Below the pieces are notes generated by a model. That model did no database searches and had not been told where the DNA came from. It was given only the letters and a program-made list of their open reading frames with translations. A program made the translations under genes and the position numbers. Below, piece after piece: positions 1 to 8,467 of a stretch of DNA of 10,627 bases. Positions within the stretch are counted from its first letter, which is position 1. The number at the start of each line of letters is the position of its first letter. This DNA comes from Euperipatoides rowelli (taxonomy: Eukaryota; Onychophora; Udeonychophora; Euonychophora; Peripatopsidae), in NCBI GenBank assembly GCA_003024985.2, contig PXIH01S0075649.1. One strand, 5' to 3'.

Positions 1-921
1 TATCATCAAGAGTAACATTTCTGCAAAATTTTAGAACTCTAGCCTTAATAATGTGGAAAATAGTTTTCAGCACCTCATCTCCCCTTAAACTAGATAAACT
101 TATCTCTTTTCAAAATAAAATCATTTAACAGAAAAAAAAATTCATAATCTGTGAAAAGACAAATTATTAAGACCATAAAGTAGTTAAAAGGAAAGATTTA
201 TGAAAAGAAAATCTCTAAAAAGATGTATTTATAATAGCTCTTAAAAATGCTACCTCTTAAGTTAGAATGGCATGGTAACATGGTTTATATTAAATGATAC
301 CTTGAGCCTTCTTGTTTACGTTTATAATGATACACAATATGTCATACACATGGAATATAGCTGAGCCGATAGAAAACGGTGTCTTTAAAGACAACTGTTT
401 AAAGGTCTTTTCAGAACTTTAAATGCTTAAAAGCATTGTTATTCGTTCATTTTGAAAATGACATTTAAAAAATCTGGCTATTGGCTGACTTGTCAAATAT
501 TGCGATACTACTAGTTCTTCATAAGATCTTAAGTTTTCATTATTTATTTCATATAAGCAACCAAAATTTCTGACATCTCAGTTATAATCTTGCAAGTTGT
601 CATCCAGGAATACATTTTAATAGAATTGTTACTTCTTTTAGAAGGATCTTGTTCATAAAGTGAAAGCTACTTTGAGCACTGGAGTCTCTGGAAGGGTTGG
701 CATTTTGATCAAAAACTGAATTAAATTATTATAAAATTGAGATAAAATATTGATATAAAGAAATCATCCAAAAATTATTAGTTCAATAATTTTATTATGT
801 ATAGTACCATACATTATATGATTCATTGTTTGCTAAGATAAAAAATTAGTTTGAAGAAATAGAATAGATATACTGTATATAACCCATAATTTTTTAAAAG
901 GCTGTAATTTCTTATTAAATT
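1..921. other. Intron sequence upstream of exon A, no gene seen
   Basis: AT-rich sequence with scattered A and T runs. I found no open frame or splice-flanked segment that extends the KSR frame and no RNA gene. Bases 37-50 resemble the outer end of the transposon that ends at 9920 (13 of 14 bases), so the first ~46 bases may be the tail of another copy. Confidence 0.6.
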
Positions 922-984
922 CAGCCTGTTTCCATTTGCGCTTTCAGCTCGAACTGAATGAGATCGATCCCACTCAGTCCGGAT
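922..984 (+). repeat. Left terminal inverted repeat of the 1.2-kb element
   Basis: 63 bp starting CAGCCTGTTTCCAT, pairing with 2065-2127 at about 86% identity. The nine mismatches are mostly transitions, as expected of an old insertion. Confidence 0.85.
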
Positions 985-2064
985 AATTGTATCATGGAAA
1001 CATAATTTTTTTTCAGCTTGAACTGAAATGTGACTCAGTCTGCTTAAATCATACGAACTAGTGGAATCCCAAGGGTATTAATCGAGCTAGACAGCTGTCG
1101 CTTTTGCTGTTATTGGTTAAAAGCCAAGCCACCATGTGTCATCTACTTTAAGCGTGTTTTTTAAAAACTAAGTATGATTCTGTGTCACGCCATGCTGAAG
1201 CTTTTAACTGGAAAAAATATCAACTTGCGGTAGAGAGGGGGTGTTAGAACATGCTTTTAAAATAGTAGCAAAAGTGCCACATTTTTAAAAACACATTGTT
1301 TTTAATGTGATGCAGCCAATAGAACGCTAGTTGTAGCGTGTGTTGACTTTCTATTTTTGTCCGACATCTTTCCTTCAAAGTTACGAAGCGTAAATAAATT
1401 TCCAGTAGTTGAATTATTTTGGTTAACAAGCACAAACTCACACAATGTTCGAAATTGACCAACTAATAGTCAACGTGCAAAAATTATAAGTTATGTTGAG
1501 AAATGCTAAACTATTTTGTTTTTTAAAAAGAGTTTCAGAGATTATCTAAAATACTGAAATTGTATTAACCATTCTGGAAAAACACTTCCAAGTGAGTGAA
1601 AGATCGGTTATTTCTGGGGGGGGGGGGATGATTGGGATCAGGTAGCTGCAGGTTTTATTTCTCAAAGTTGGCATTTACTCTTTTTTTTTTTCAATAAATT
1701 TAAGAACAAGGCTATACATGTAATTTTGTTCACCTTACAAACATTCTATTATACTGGAAAATATTCAGCTGTATTAGTTAAAATTTAATAAATAATAGAA
1801 GTAAAAAAAAAGACTGAAAACCAACAAAAATACTTGAAAAAAAAAATACAATATAATAATGTAACATATTTAAAATATTTGTTTTTACAACTTAGAATAT
1901 TTAATAAATTCAAAAAATTTTCAGTCACAAATAATAATAATCCTAATAATATTTTAATAAGTAACTATTTAAAATTGTAAGAAATGGTTTTTGGTTGTGC
2001 CTATTTGATTGGTTAGTCTTGTTAGCTCTAATTTGCGATGGAAACACAAACAAGAATTTGGGAA

Positions 2065-2127
2065 ATCCGGACTGACTGTGATTGATCTCACTCAGTTTGA
2101 GCTAAAAGCGCCCATGGAAATAGGCTG
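2065..2127 (-). repeat. Right terminal inverted repeat of the 1.2-kb element
   Basis: Read on the minus strand it starts CAGCCTATTTCCATGG and follows the left repeat to CAGTCCGGAT. It ends only 80 bp before the exon A acceptor side of the intron, close to the polypyrimidine tract at 2196-2205. Confidence 0.85.
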
Positions 2128-2207
2128 ATTGATGTCTTTTTTTTTTTTAATATATTGCTGAATGTGATGTTGCAATTTTTAATATAAAATGATAATTTTT
2201 TTTTTAG

Positions 2208-2277
2208 TGAAATGATAGCTACTCATCAGTCTAACGACAGTGATAAAACAGTCAGCGGCTCAGGGACCTCAGGCAGT
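2208..2277 (+). CDS. ksr: KSR exon A (partial gene): Ser/Thr-rich linker before the kinase domain
   Basis: This is an internal exon of a kinase suppressor of Ras gene. It is bounded by a poly-T tract plus AG acceptor at 2206-2207 and a consensus GTAAGT donor at 2278-2283. It opens with the last base of a codon begun in the previous exon (phase 2 intron) and then reads 23 full codons, ending in phase 0: EMIATHQSNDSDKTVSGSGT followed by SGS. The other two frames do not connect to the downstream exons. The peptide is hydrophilic, rich in Ser, Thr and Asp, and has no fold signature. That fits the flexible, phosphorylatable linker between the C1 region and kinase domain of KSR/RAF proteins. It is assigned because its phase and strand match exon B (SGS followed by TDSERT), not from family similarity of its own. 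The preceding exons lie outside the window. Confidence 0.72.
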
Positions 2278-4170
2278 GTAAGTTTATTCAAATATTACTA
2301 GATCTGGCTGATTTAAATTTAATTTTTGACAAATTAATCAGTCAAAGAAAAAAAATTAAGAATTGTTCAGTTTTATTGAGTTTCTATTTATTAAATCGTA
2401 ATGGATTTAAATTTTTGACTCTCTGACCAGGGAACTAATGCAGAAAAATGAAATTCCTTCATCACAAATTATAAACTTCTTCATGGGCATCTGCAGAAAT
2501 ATTTTCCGGGGGTGGGGGTGGCAATAATCTTTGACATCATGAAAGTGTGTTTTATGTAGCCTAAAATAGCTTTTTTTTAGTTCCAATAATTTTATATTAA
2601 AAAAAAAAAAAGATTTCCCAATTTTTTTTTATTCAGTTCTATATTTATTTCTATTGCAATAAACCAAAAATGATAGAAAATTGGATAATAATTACGCTTG
2701 TTTTTAAGATTTTTTAAAAAGTGGTACAGACCTGAAAGAAAACGTCATTCATTATCCTCTAACTTCTCTTTGCATTTGTTGAATCATTCACTTGAAATGA
2801 CACTATTTGATGTGAATGAAAAAAAAATCAATTAGGACCAGGCTGATCATGGGCAGAAAATTAGTCCACATATCCAATTTGAATGTTAATATTAAGGCTC
2901 ACATTAAAACATACATGATGGAACACACAAAATATAATAGAAAAACACGGGTACCCACAGAAGATAAAATCTCTGAATTAAATATCTATGGATAATTTTG
3001 TCACTGAGAGAGGTCGCCAGAGAAATGTGACGCAACAAAGTTTTTTTTCTTGAAAATGTTAAGACTTCAGTAAAAGTGCTGTTTCGATGTCTAGTGCTTC
3101 CTGTTGGCTATATCCTTGTCAAACTTAATTAAATACAATGGATAGTGATGAGAATACTATACTATTGCTGCAGTTTCAATAATGATGCTTCTTGATGGAA
3201 AGGAAAAGACTACAAAGAAACTGAATGCTGTGTACAATCATCTACAAGAGCTACTTATTAATCCCACTATCAAAATTCGTTTTCAAAAGAATTGATTTGT
3301 ATGGTTGTGTATATTGAGAATTAAATTTAAATGCAGAACAAATATTTTTTTATGAATATAATTTTCATAGATGGCGCTGTTGGTCCATATAGTTTTAAGC
3401 TTCCGTTATATACCACCTTGCTTGGTGAAGCATGTAATTTTAAAACTTAAATGATTGGTGTAATTTGAAACTTGAGACAGAAAATGTCAAAAAATTTAGA
3501 GCAGTAATCTACTTCTGCGATTTATCGGAGATTTATCTTTCACTTTGGTTTTCTCTAGAGAGTTTACGATGCACACGACAAAAATTATCGCGGTCTTCAA
3601 ATTTCACTTATTCTCAGAGGTTTTATCTCTTGTATGTGCCTGGCTTAAAATGGACTCTGTTTGGAATAAAATCTTCAGGGAATTTCTTCAGATGAAATTT
3701 TGTGTGATCGACTACACGGTTCTTTGGGAAACACAATCATCCGTAGCTTTATTGAGGCTAAACATGGAGCTGGGCCATATTAGTCCTTAGATGCTTATCC
3801 ATATCTGCATGGTTTTGCAGTCTCAGTTATTATACCCTGCAGTCTTGAAGCCAGCAGAACTTGCTAAGGTGCGGTCAGCTTGGCTATAGCCTTTTTAATG
3901 ACAAAAAAAAATTAGAGATTTCAAACCTTGAAAAGCTATTATGGGAGAATCCTTTTTGGGATTTGAATGTTGGGAATCTCTTTCAAAAGATAATGGACTA
4001 GACCGCCATTCCAAAAGCTCTAATCGATTCTTTATATTCGGTTGTAGATCAATAAAGTAAGCATTTTAGAAGATAGCCATTAGTTAAAAAAGGTGGTTGA
4101 AAGAATAAATAGAATATTTAAATTGATATATACTGTAAAAGCCAGAATAAAATAATTTTGATAAACATCT
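2278..4170. other. Intron between exons A and B, left part, no gene recognised
   Basis: This is the first part of a 4,655-bp intron. It is AT-rich with many A and T runs and a G-rich patch at 2508-2520. A stretch at about 3440-3900 is less AT-rich and has two overlapping + frames of 76 and 81 codons (3465-3695, 3545-3790). Neither resembles a family I know, neither has splice signals joining the KSR frame, and two overlapping frames of this length are expected by chance when stop codons thin out. It may be a worn repeat. Confidence 0.5.
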
Positions 4171-4918
4171 AGGCTGCAGTCGAAAAGTGCTCAAAACACA
4201 CCAGACTTGCACTTTTGCAGTTTAAAAGAGCCCAAGATTTTTGACTAGCAGTTTTAAAGTGCTCCATATTTACACCAAGTGCGCAACACCAGGAGCACAC
4301 CAATGCTCTACACCAGAGGAGGAGTACGGTGTAAAAACATGGCGACCAATTTAGAAAATCATTGTTCTTGCGAGTTTTTCAGCGTTGACTTCGAATAATT
4401 TAAAACACAATATTATTATTGGTAAATAAATTATAAACAAATAAGCTAATTAGTAATTAAAAGAGGAATTACAAATAAAATTAAATTAGGCTTTTTAATT
4501 TCTGCTATTTTAATTAACTTACTAAACTCATTATACCAATAATATTGTAATATAAATTAATTTTAATCTTTAATAATAATACTTATATTTTTAATTATTG
4601 GCAATTTTCATTGCAAAGTTAGGCTACATTTCATCACTGTCCTGTACAAGTGTACAGGCGTGACCTTTTATTATCCTTTCTTTAAAAAAAACAAACAAAC
4701 AACTATCTATTGCTTTTTAGTGTTTAAATTGATTTAGGTTTTCTCATAGCAATAATTACTTAATTTTATATAAAGTGAATAAAAGATTAATTAGCCATTT
4801 GACATTTTTTTTTAATAAAAATTATATTTGTTTACAAAAAAAAAAAAAGATAAACAACTTATGTAAGCTTTTGTTTACTAGCCCTTCATATTGCAAATTG
4901 ATAAATCACACAAAGTTA

Positions 4919-5343
4919 AATGAGTCCAGTCTGCCGTTCTCTATGTAAAGCTCAAATTTAAATTGATTGATCAAAGAGCCAGCAAGATTAGCAATAACAA
5001 AAGTTTTGTTTCTTTTTAATAACACAACTACTGCCTCATAATTTTTAGCTGTTCATTTTTTTGTAATTTAAAGTAGTATTTGTCTTTAAAACCTCTGTGA
5101 AAGTTACACCCATCTTGATCTTTAGGAAAAGGTCCTTTGGTTGGAAAGGACAGGTTATTACACATTTTTCTTCTGGCGTAAGAACCTGAGTGTCAGGAAA
5201 ATTCCCTTAGATGAATGAATGATTTTTACATTCTTTGTTTTAACAGGTTCAACATATTTTGTTTTTACTAAAACTACAGAAACTGTTTCTTCTGAATCGG
5301 GTTCAGCTAATTTAGAGGGATTGAGCTGAGTTTGAATGTACAA
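4919..5343 (-). pseudogene. Remnant of a TTF-type zinc-finger hAT transposase
   Basis: The longest intact piece is a 61-codon frame (5343 down to 5158) with an acidic stretch, AEPDSEETVSVV. Beyond it the signal passes through other frames: CPFQPKD, then GPFPKDQDGCNFHRGF and YYFKLQKNEQLK, then MRQ-stop-LCY at about 5039-5019, then NFCYC-stop-SCWLFDQ and ALHRERQTG down to about 4919. The order QPK, FPKD-DG--F, YY, NGE-like, R-W-L-YS, FC-C--LF, then AL-REG-T is what I know from the N-terminal TTF-type zinc finger of hAT transposases (the ZMYM-like class). A stop stands where the Trp of WLCYS is expected and at least two frameshifts are needed, so this cannot encode a working protein. The motif match was made by eye without a search. 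The AGGCTG inverted ends around it support a transposon origin. Confidence 0.5.
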
Positions 5344-6211
5344 TAACTTTTGCTATTAACTTTTTTTGGATATTAGTTGAAACATTATACAGTATATTAA
5401 TCTATTTTATGTTTTGACTTCATTAATTATAATTTGTTGTGTACAAAAGCAATTCAATTGCTTTAAGTATATATCCTAGTAATAAATAAAAAATATATAG
5501 ACTATTATTTATTGCTAATAATATTAAATGATGAGTCTGTCTTCCATTTATTTATTTATGAAAGATTAATTGTAAATGGGCAGTTACCTAAGCTGAAGAA
5601 GTAGAACTAGGTCTAGGTGAGATCGTTTTAAAATATTTAGATTATTTGCTTTGCTTTTTCTTTTTTCATTTGTGAAATTAAGCGCCTCTTAATTTTTTGG
5701 TGTGCATGACCAACTTAAAAAGAAAGTAATAATAGTAGCTACGCTTTAGGAGAGTCTTGCAGTTGTTGACTTGTTTGTAATGGAAGTAGCCTATAATGTA
5801 TTGTAATAGGCCTATTTACAAAATTAATATGAATTTTATTATAAGGCGTAAGCTTAATAAAATAAATAAAATGTATAGTATGTGCAGGGCATTATTGTTA
5901 GAATTGTCATTTTATCTTTAAAAAAAAAAAATATATAGGCTATATACGGTATAATTTATTTTTTTATTTTTATTTTTGAGCACGTGTTCTAGCCGCCTGA
6001 AGCGAGGTGCTCCACGATTGCTACCAGTTGGTATTAATAGCTATCTCTTCTAAACTTTGTAAATTGTTTAATAATTATGTTATTGNAAATTCTTTATTTT
6101 TCGTTAGGCTATACTATTTATCCCAATTCAATAAATAATATAAAAAAAGATGAATAATTAAATATCTAGCTAAATATTGTTTTATGTAGAACTGCTATTG
6201 TATTTTCAGTG

Positions 6212-6245
6212 TATACTGTATACAGTATATATAAAATTTTATATA
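6212..6245. repeat. Two overlapping 18-bp perfect palindromes
   Basis: TATACTGTATACAGTATA (6212-6229) and TATATAAAATTTTATATA (6228-6245) are both perfect palindromes sharing two bases. Both are simple AT-rich sequences. The first contains the TACAGTATA half-motif that recurs elsewhere in the window. Confidence 0.8.
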
Positions 6246-6477
6246 ATAAATTGCCACAATAAAACATTAAAAACGTTCTTTAACTTTATCAAGTTGTGTT
6301 TACAGTATATTTAAATTTTGCTGATAAGCAATGATTAACATTAAGCCTACATGCTCGTCAATAGCGGCCATTATTGCTTCTAAAAGAGCGGTTATAAAGT
6401 ACAACGTACACTATTTAACTTTTATTACACCGGAAGCCCTCTCATAAAAAATAAAGTGTACTTTTTGACCACAGCCT

Positions 6478-6932
6478 TAAATTACAGTAGCTTAGCTACT
6501 ACTGCACTGCCACCTATTATCATAGAACAACATTAATTCCAGTAATTTATGTTTTTATTTCAGAAATTCAACTATTTTTTTTTCTATCTTATCGATTGTT
6601 CCAGAAAGCTCCCAAATCTATTGTATGTAAGTTCATTTGTTAGCATAGGAATTATTGATTTTCATTTAAAGGTTTAGTTAGTTAGGCTTTTATTTCAAGT
6701 TAGTAAAGGGTCATCATATTAACAGTCAGTGAGCTGCGATTTCACCCTGTGATGGTGCATCCTGAATGCTCGACTACATCTGGGCCTTGGTGATTACATA
6801 TTTTGAAAACCTGAAATAGTTATGATTCCCCTTCCCCCCTTTACTACAATCCATATTTACAGGGTCACATTTTTGTATTGTCAAGTAAATATTTAACAAC
6901 TTCTAATGGCCTTTATGATTTCTTTATTTCAG
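6478..6932. other. Intron sequence before exon B, no gene seen
   Basis: The tail of the intron between exons A and B. It includes a small inverted repeat AGTAGCT-T-AGCTACT (6486-6500) and ends in the exon B polypyrimidine tract and AG. No frame connects to KSR and no RNA gene is apparent. Confidence 0.6.
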
Positions 6933-7031
6933 ACGGACTCTGAAAGAACTCTTCCCGGTCGCATAGACTCTCAGGACAGCCAGGTGTCGGATGCTGATCC
7001 GCAGGAACGCACCTGGCCTAGACAAAATAGT
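6933..7031 (+). CDS. ksr: KSR exon B (partial gene): linker leading into the kinase domain
   Basis: This exon is exactly 33 codons, phase 0 at both ends, between a TTTATTTCAG acceptor and a GTAATT donor. The peptide starts TDSERTLPGRIDSQDSQ, continues through an acidic stretch (VSDADPQ) and ends ERTWPRQNS. It is Ser/Asp-rich and disordered-looking. The closing RQNS has an arginine three residues before a serine, a context used by basophilic kinases; whether it is phosphorylated is inference. It joins in frame to exon C, giving RQNS-LNLREWDIP, the approach to the KSR kinase domain. The exon is clearly richer in G+C and CpG than the AT-rich introns around it, which supports real coding sequence. 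The exon is separated from exon A by a 4,655-bp intron holding a transposon, and from exon C by only 103 bp. Confidence 0.85.
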
Positions 7032-7134
7032 GTAATTATTTTTTTAAAAAATACATTTTTAAATTCAATTTATAGGAGATGATAATTTTTGAAAGGAACA
7101 TTGTTGTACGGTATTTTATGGTTTCTGTTTGTAG

Positions 7135-7220
7135 CTCAACTTGAGAGAGTGGGATATTCCATATGATGAATTAGGTATCGATGATGCAATTGGAACTGGG
7201 CGGTTCGGTACTGTATTTAA
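7135..7220 (+). CDS. ksr: KSR exon C (partial gene): start of the kinase domain, glycine-rich loop
   Basis: The exon runs from a TTTGTAG acceptor to a perfect GTAAGT donor, 28 codons plus two bases (phase 2 end). It encodes LNLREWDIPYDELGIDD and then AIGTGRFGTVFK, the last Lys codon being completed by the first base of exon D. REWDIPYDEL is the conserved entry to KSR kinase domains; RAF kinases have a different pre-kinase stretch around their Trp. IGTGRFGTVFKG is the nucleotide-binding glycine loop (G-x-G-x-x-G), with all three glycines present. KSR is a RAF-like pseudokinase or weakly active kinase that scaffolds RAF and MEK in the Ras-ERK pathway at the plasma membrane; this role comes from the family, not from the window. 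A general RAF assignment is less likely given WDIP and the exon D motif. Confidence 0.95.
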
Positions 7221-7346
7221 GTAAGTTGAAGTAAAAACAGGATTTAATGATAGTATGTTGTTAAATAGATTTTGGGGTTTTACAATATATTACGCAATCT
7301 TTTAATCAATTAAAAATAGGGATTATATTTCTTCTGTGTGATTAAT

Positions 7347-7364
7347 TTACAGTATATACTGTAA
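7347..7364. repeat. 18-bp perfect palindrome TTACAGTATATACTGTAA
   Basis: A perfect palindrome in the intron between exons C and D. Its half TACAGTATA is the same as the half-motif of the palindrome at 6212-6229 and of single copies at 869-880, 5386-5397 and 6301-6310. Confidence 0.8.
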
Positions 7365-7483
7365 CTAATTACTTAGTATTATTTTTATAGTCGTCTTTGC
7401 ATTAAATTTACAACTTTCTTAAAACATAAAAGTGAATTTATGGTAATAGAATTATTCCTAGGTTCCTCACATTTTAGTAAGGA

Positions 7484-7516
7484 GTCTTATGTGACCCCTT
7501 TTGGGTCACATAAGAC
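7484..7516. repeat. Hairpin, 14-bp perfect stem, 5-base loop
   Basis: GTCTTATGTGACCC (7484-7497), loop CTTTT, then GGGTCACATAAGAC (7503-7516). The same arm recurs near the other end of the element (8075-8089), so it is a subterminal repeat of the element. Confidence 0.9.
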
Positions 7517-7826
7517 CCCAAAGTTATTTATGGTCTCCATAACTTAGTTTCTTTGATAATTCAAATGTATTTACTTGAATTTATTACCTTGCAACCTTGT
7601 TTACCTGGAATTTAACTTTATACAAACATATTATTAGTTTTTTTTATATATATAAAGACTATGGAGGGATGAATGTAATGTCCATATGTTACAAAAAGCA
7701 ATAAAATAAATATTTATTTTTATTTTTCTACTGAATTTAAAACGAATTTCTTTTGGGAAAGTTGTAGTTACATATAAAATGAAATTACTACAACTAAAAA
7801 TTTACTAGCAACTAGAACATACAGGA

Positions 7827-7853
7827 CACCAGAGACCCGGGGGGTCACTGGTG
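7827..7853. repeat. 27-bp near-perfect GC-rich palindrome
   Basis: CACCAGAGACCC (7827-7838), three central G residues, then GGGTCACTGGTG (7842-7853); one mismatch in the 12-bp stem. It has the same GACCC-(G)n-TCACTGGTG core as the large hairpin that begins 9 bp downstream. Confidence 0.85.
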
Positions 7854-7861
7854 ACAACACT

Positions 7862-7926
7862 ATACAAGACCCGGGGGGGGGGGGTCACTGGTGTTAAGTC
7901 ACCAGTGACCCCCCCGGGTCTTGTAT
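7862..7926. repeat. Large hairpin, ~27-bp stem with a poly-G arm
   Basis: The left arm (7862-7893) reads ATACAAGACCC, a run of 12 G, then TCACTGGTG. The right arm (7900-7926) is its complement with 7 C in place of the 12, so the stem is perfect except for a 5-base bulge in the G run. The 6-base loop is TTAAGT. It lies in the middle of the TTAA-type element. Length of the G run is prone to slippage and sequencing error. Confidence 0.9.
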
Positions 7927-8290
7927 GTCACATCATTGAATTACACCACAAATTTAACTCTAAACAAAAAGTTACAAACTATTCAATACATTAAAACTAA
8001 AAGAATAAAAGTCATGAACGGCCATTACATTTGAGTATTTAACAAAAAAATATGTAATGAATCTAAAATCGTTTGGGGTCACATAGGACCCCAGGAGCCT
8101 AGGAGGGTTAAAAAAGCATAAATATACTTTTTTTTTTCAATGTATAAATATGACTAAATTGCTTCATTGCAAAAAAATGAATCCTTTCTAAATGTTCACG
8201 TCATAAAAGTTTAATTCAAATTTATGTTACCTAGTAGGGATATTAGTTGTATTATAGTCTACTTATTAATTAATGTGTTTGATTTTTCAG

Positions 8291-8467
8291 GGGTAACTGG
8301 CATGGAGATGTGGCCATTAAGGTGTTAAATATGGATCATATGGATGATGAAAAACAGTTAGAGGCTTTCAAACAAGAAGTCGCTACATTTAGAAAAACAA
8401 GGCATGAAAATTTAGTGCTGTTTATGGGAGCATGCATGAAACCACCCCACTTAGCAATTATTACCAG
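8291..8467 (+). CDS. ksr: KSR exon D (partial gene): kinase N-lobe from beta-3 Lys to gatekeeper
   Basis: The exon lies between a TTTTTCAG acceptor and a GTAAAT donor. One base completes the exon C codon, then 58 codons and two leftover bases (phase 2 end). It begins [15 protein letters not shown] and ends [32 protein letters not shown] is a KSR hallmark. Visible catalytic-lobe residues are the beta-3 lysine of VAIK (codon 8319-8321), the alpha-C glutamate in FKQEVATF (8376-8378), the RAF-family dimer-interface arginine in RKTRHEN (8400-8402) and a threonine gatekeeper (8463-8465). Mammalian KSR1/2 replace the VAIK lysine with arginine; this copy keeps it, as fly and worm KSR do. The catalytic loop, DFG motif and C-lobe are not in the window, so activity cannot be judged. 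The split last codon (AG plus one base) would give Ser if the usual KSR continuation IITS holds. A near-copy of this exon's end and donor follows 35 bp downstream. Confidence 0.96.

Larger units (their letters stand above)
922..2127. mobile_element. Non-autonomous DNA transposon with 63-bp terminal inverted repeats
   Basis: The two ends are inverted copies. Positions 922-984 and the reverse complement of 2065-2127 match at about 54 of 63 bases by hand alignment, both starting CAGCCT(G/A)TTTCCAT and ending CAGTCCGGAT. A second, shorter copy of the inner TIR half (TTCAGCTTGAACTGAA then ACTCAGTC) sits at 1011-1040, so the left end carries a repeated subterminal block. ATGGAAAC, the complement of the TIR start, recurs at 994-1001 and 2038-2045. 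The interior (about 1050-2030) is AT-rich, includes a run of 12 G at 1616-1627, and shows no transposase-like reading frame. Flanks share only ATT (919-921 and 2128-2130), so the target duplication and superfamily are undecided. It lies wholly in the intron upstream of exon A. Confidence 0.8.
4171..6477. mobile_element. Decayed hAT-like DNA transposon with AGGCTG-type ends
   Basis: The left end AGGCTGCAGTCGAAAAGTGC (4171-4190) and the reverse complement of the right end, AGGCTGTGGTCAAAAAGTAC (6458-6477), agree at 16 of 20 bases. Short motifs cluster near the ends: ACACCA five times between 4190 and 4320, and GTGCTC or its complement at 4187, 4259, 4293, 5978 and 6007. Repeated subterminal motifs of this sort are typical transposase-binding sites of hAT elements. 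The interior carries a minus-strand region that looks like a broken hAT transposase (4919-5343). The flanks give only a weak target duplication. The element sits inside the intron between exons A and B and contains the single undetermined base of the window at 6086. The outermost AGGCTG is shared with the element at 8602-9920. Confidence is moderate because the TIRs are short and diverged. Confidence 0.6.
7452..8111. mobile_element. Palindrome-rich non-autonomous element, TTAA-type end (piggyBac- or Kolobok-like)
   Basis: The right end reads, on the minus strand, TTAA then CCCTCCTAGGCTCCT; TTAA followed by CCC/CCY is the classical piggyBac junction, though Kolobok elements also use TTAA. The left end has TTAT then TCCTAGGTTCCT, so the inverted cores are CCTAGGTTCCT (7457-7467) and the complement of 8093-8103, matching 10 of 11. 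Further in, GTCTTATGTGACCCC (7484-7498) pairs with the complement of 8075-8089 at 14 of 15. The left junction has lost about three bases and one TTAA base, as expected of an old copy. No reading frame of note lies inside. It fills most of the 1,070-bp intron between exons C and D without touching the splice sites. Confidence 0.6.

Noticed and set aside
1244-1462. 72-codon minus-strand frame inside the 1.2-kb element
   Set aside because: No transposase motif or recognisable domain, and the length is within chance for this composition.
3465-3790. Two overlapping plus-strand frames (76 and 81 codons) as genes
   Set aside because: They overlap in different frames, lack any family signature and do not splice to KSR.
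6086-6086. Undetermined base as a biological feature
   Set aside because: A single N in AT-rich transposon sequence is an assembly uncertainty and affects no coding exon.
2278-6932. A hidden additional exon between exons A and B
   Set aside because: Exons A and B join in phase 0 and I saw no splice-flanked segment whose length is a multiple of three with a plausible KSR linker; a very short one cannot be excluded without transcripts.
7862-7926. Hairpin as a transcription terminator
   Set aside because: The setting is a eukaryotic intron within an element, between two exons of one gene; intrinsic terminator logic does not apply.
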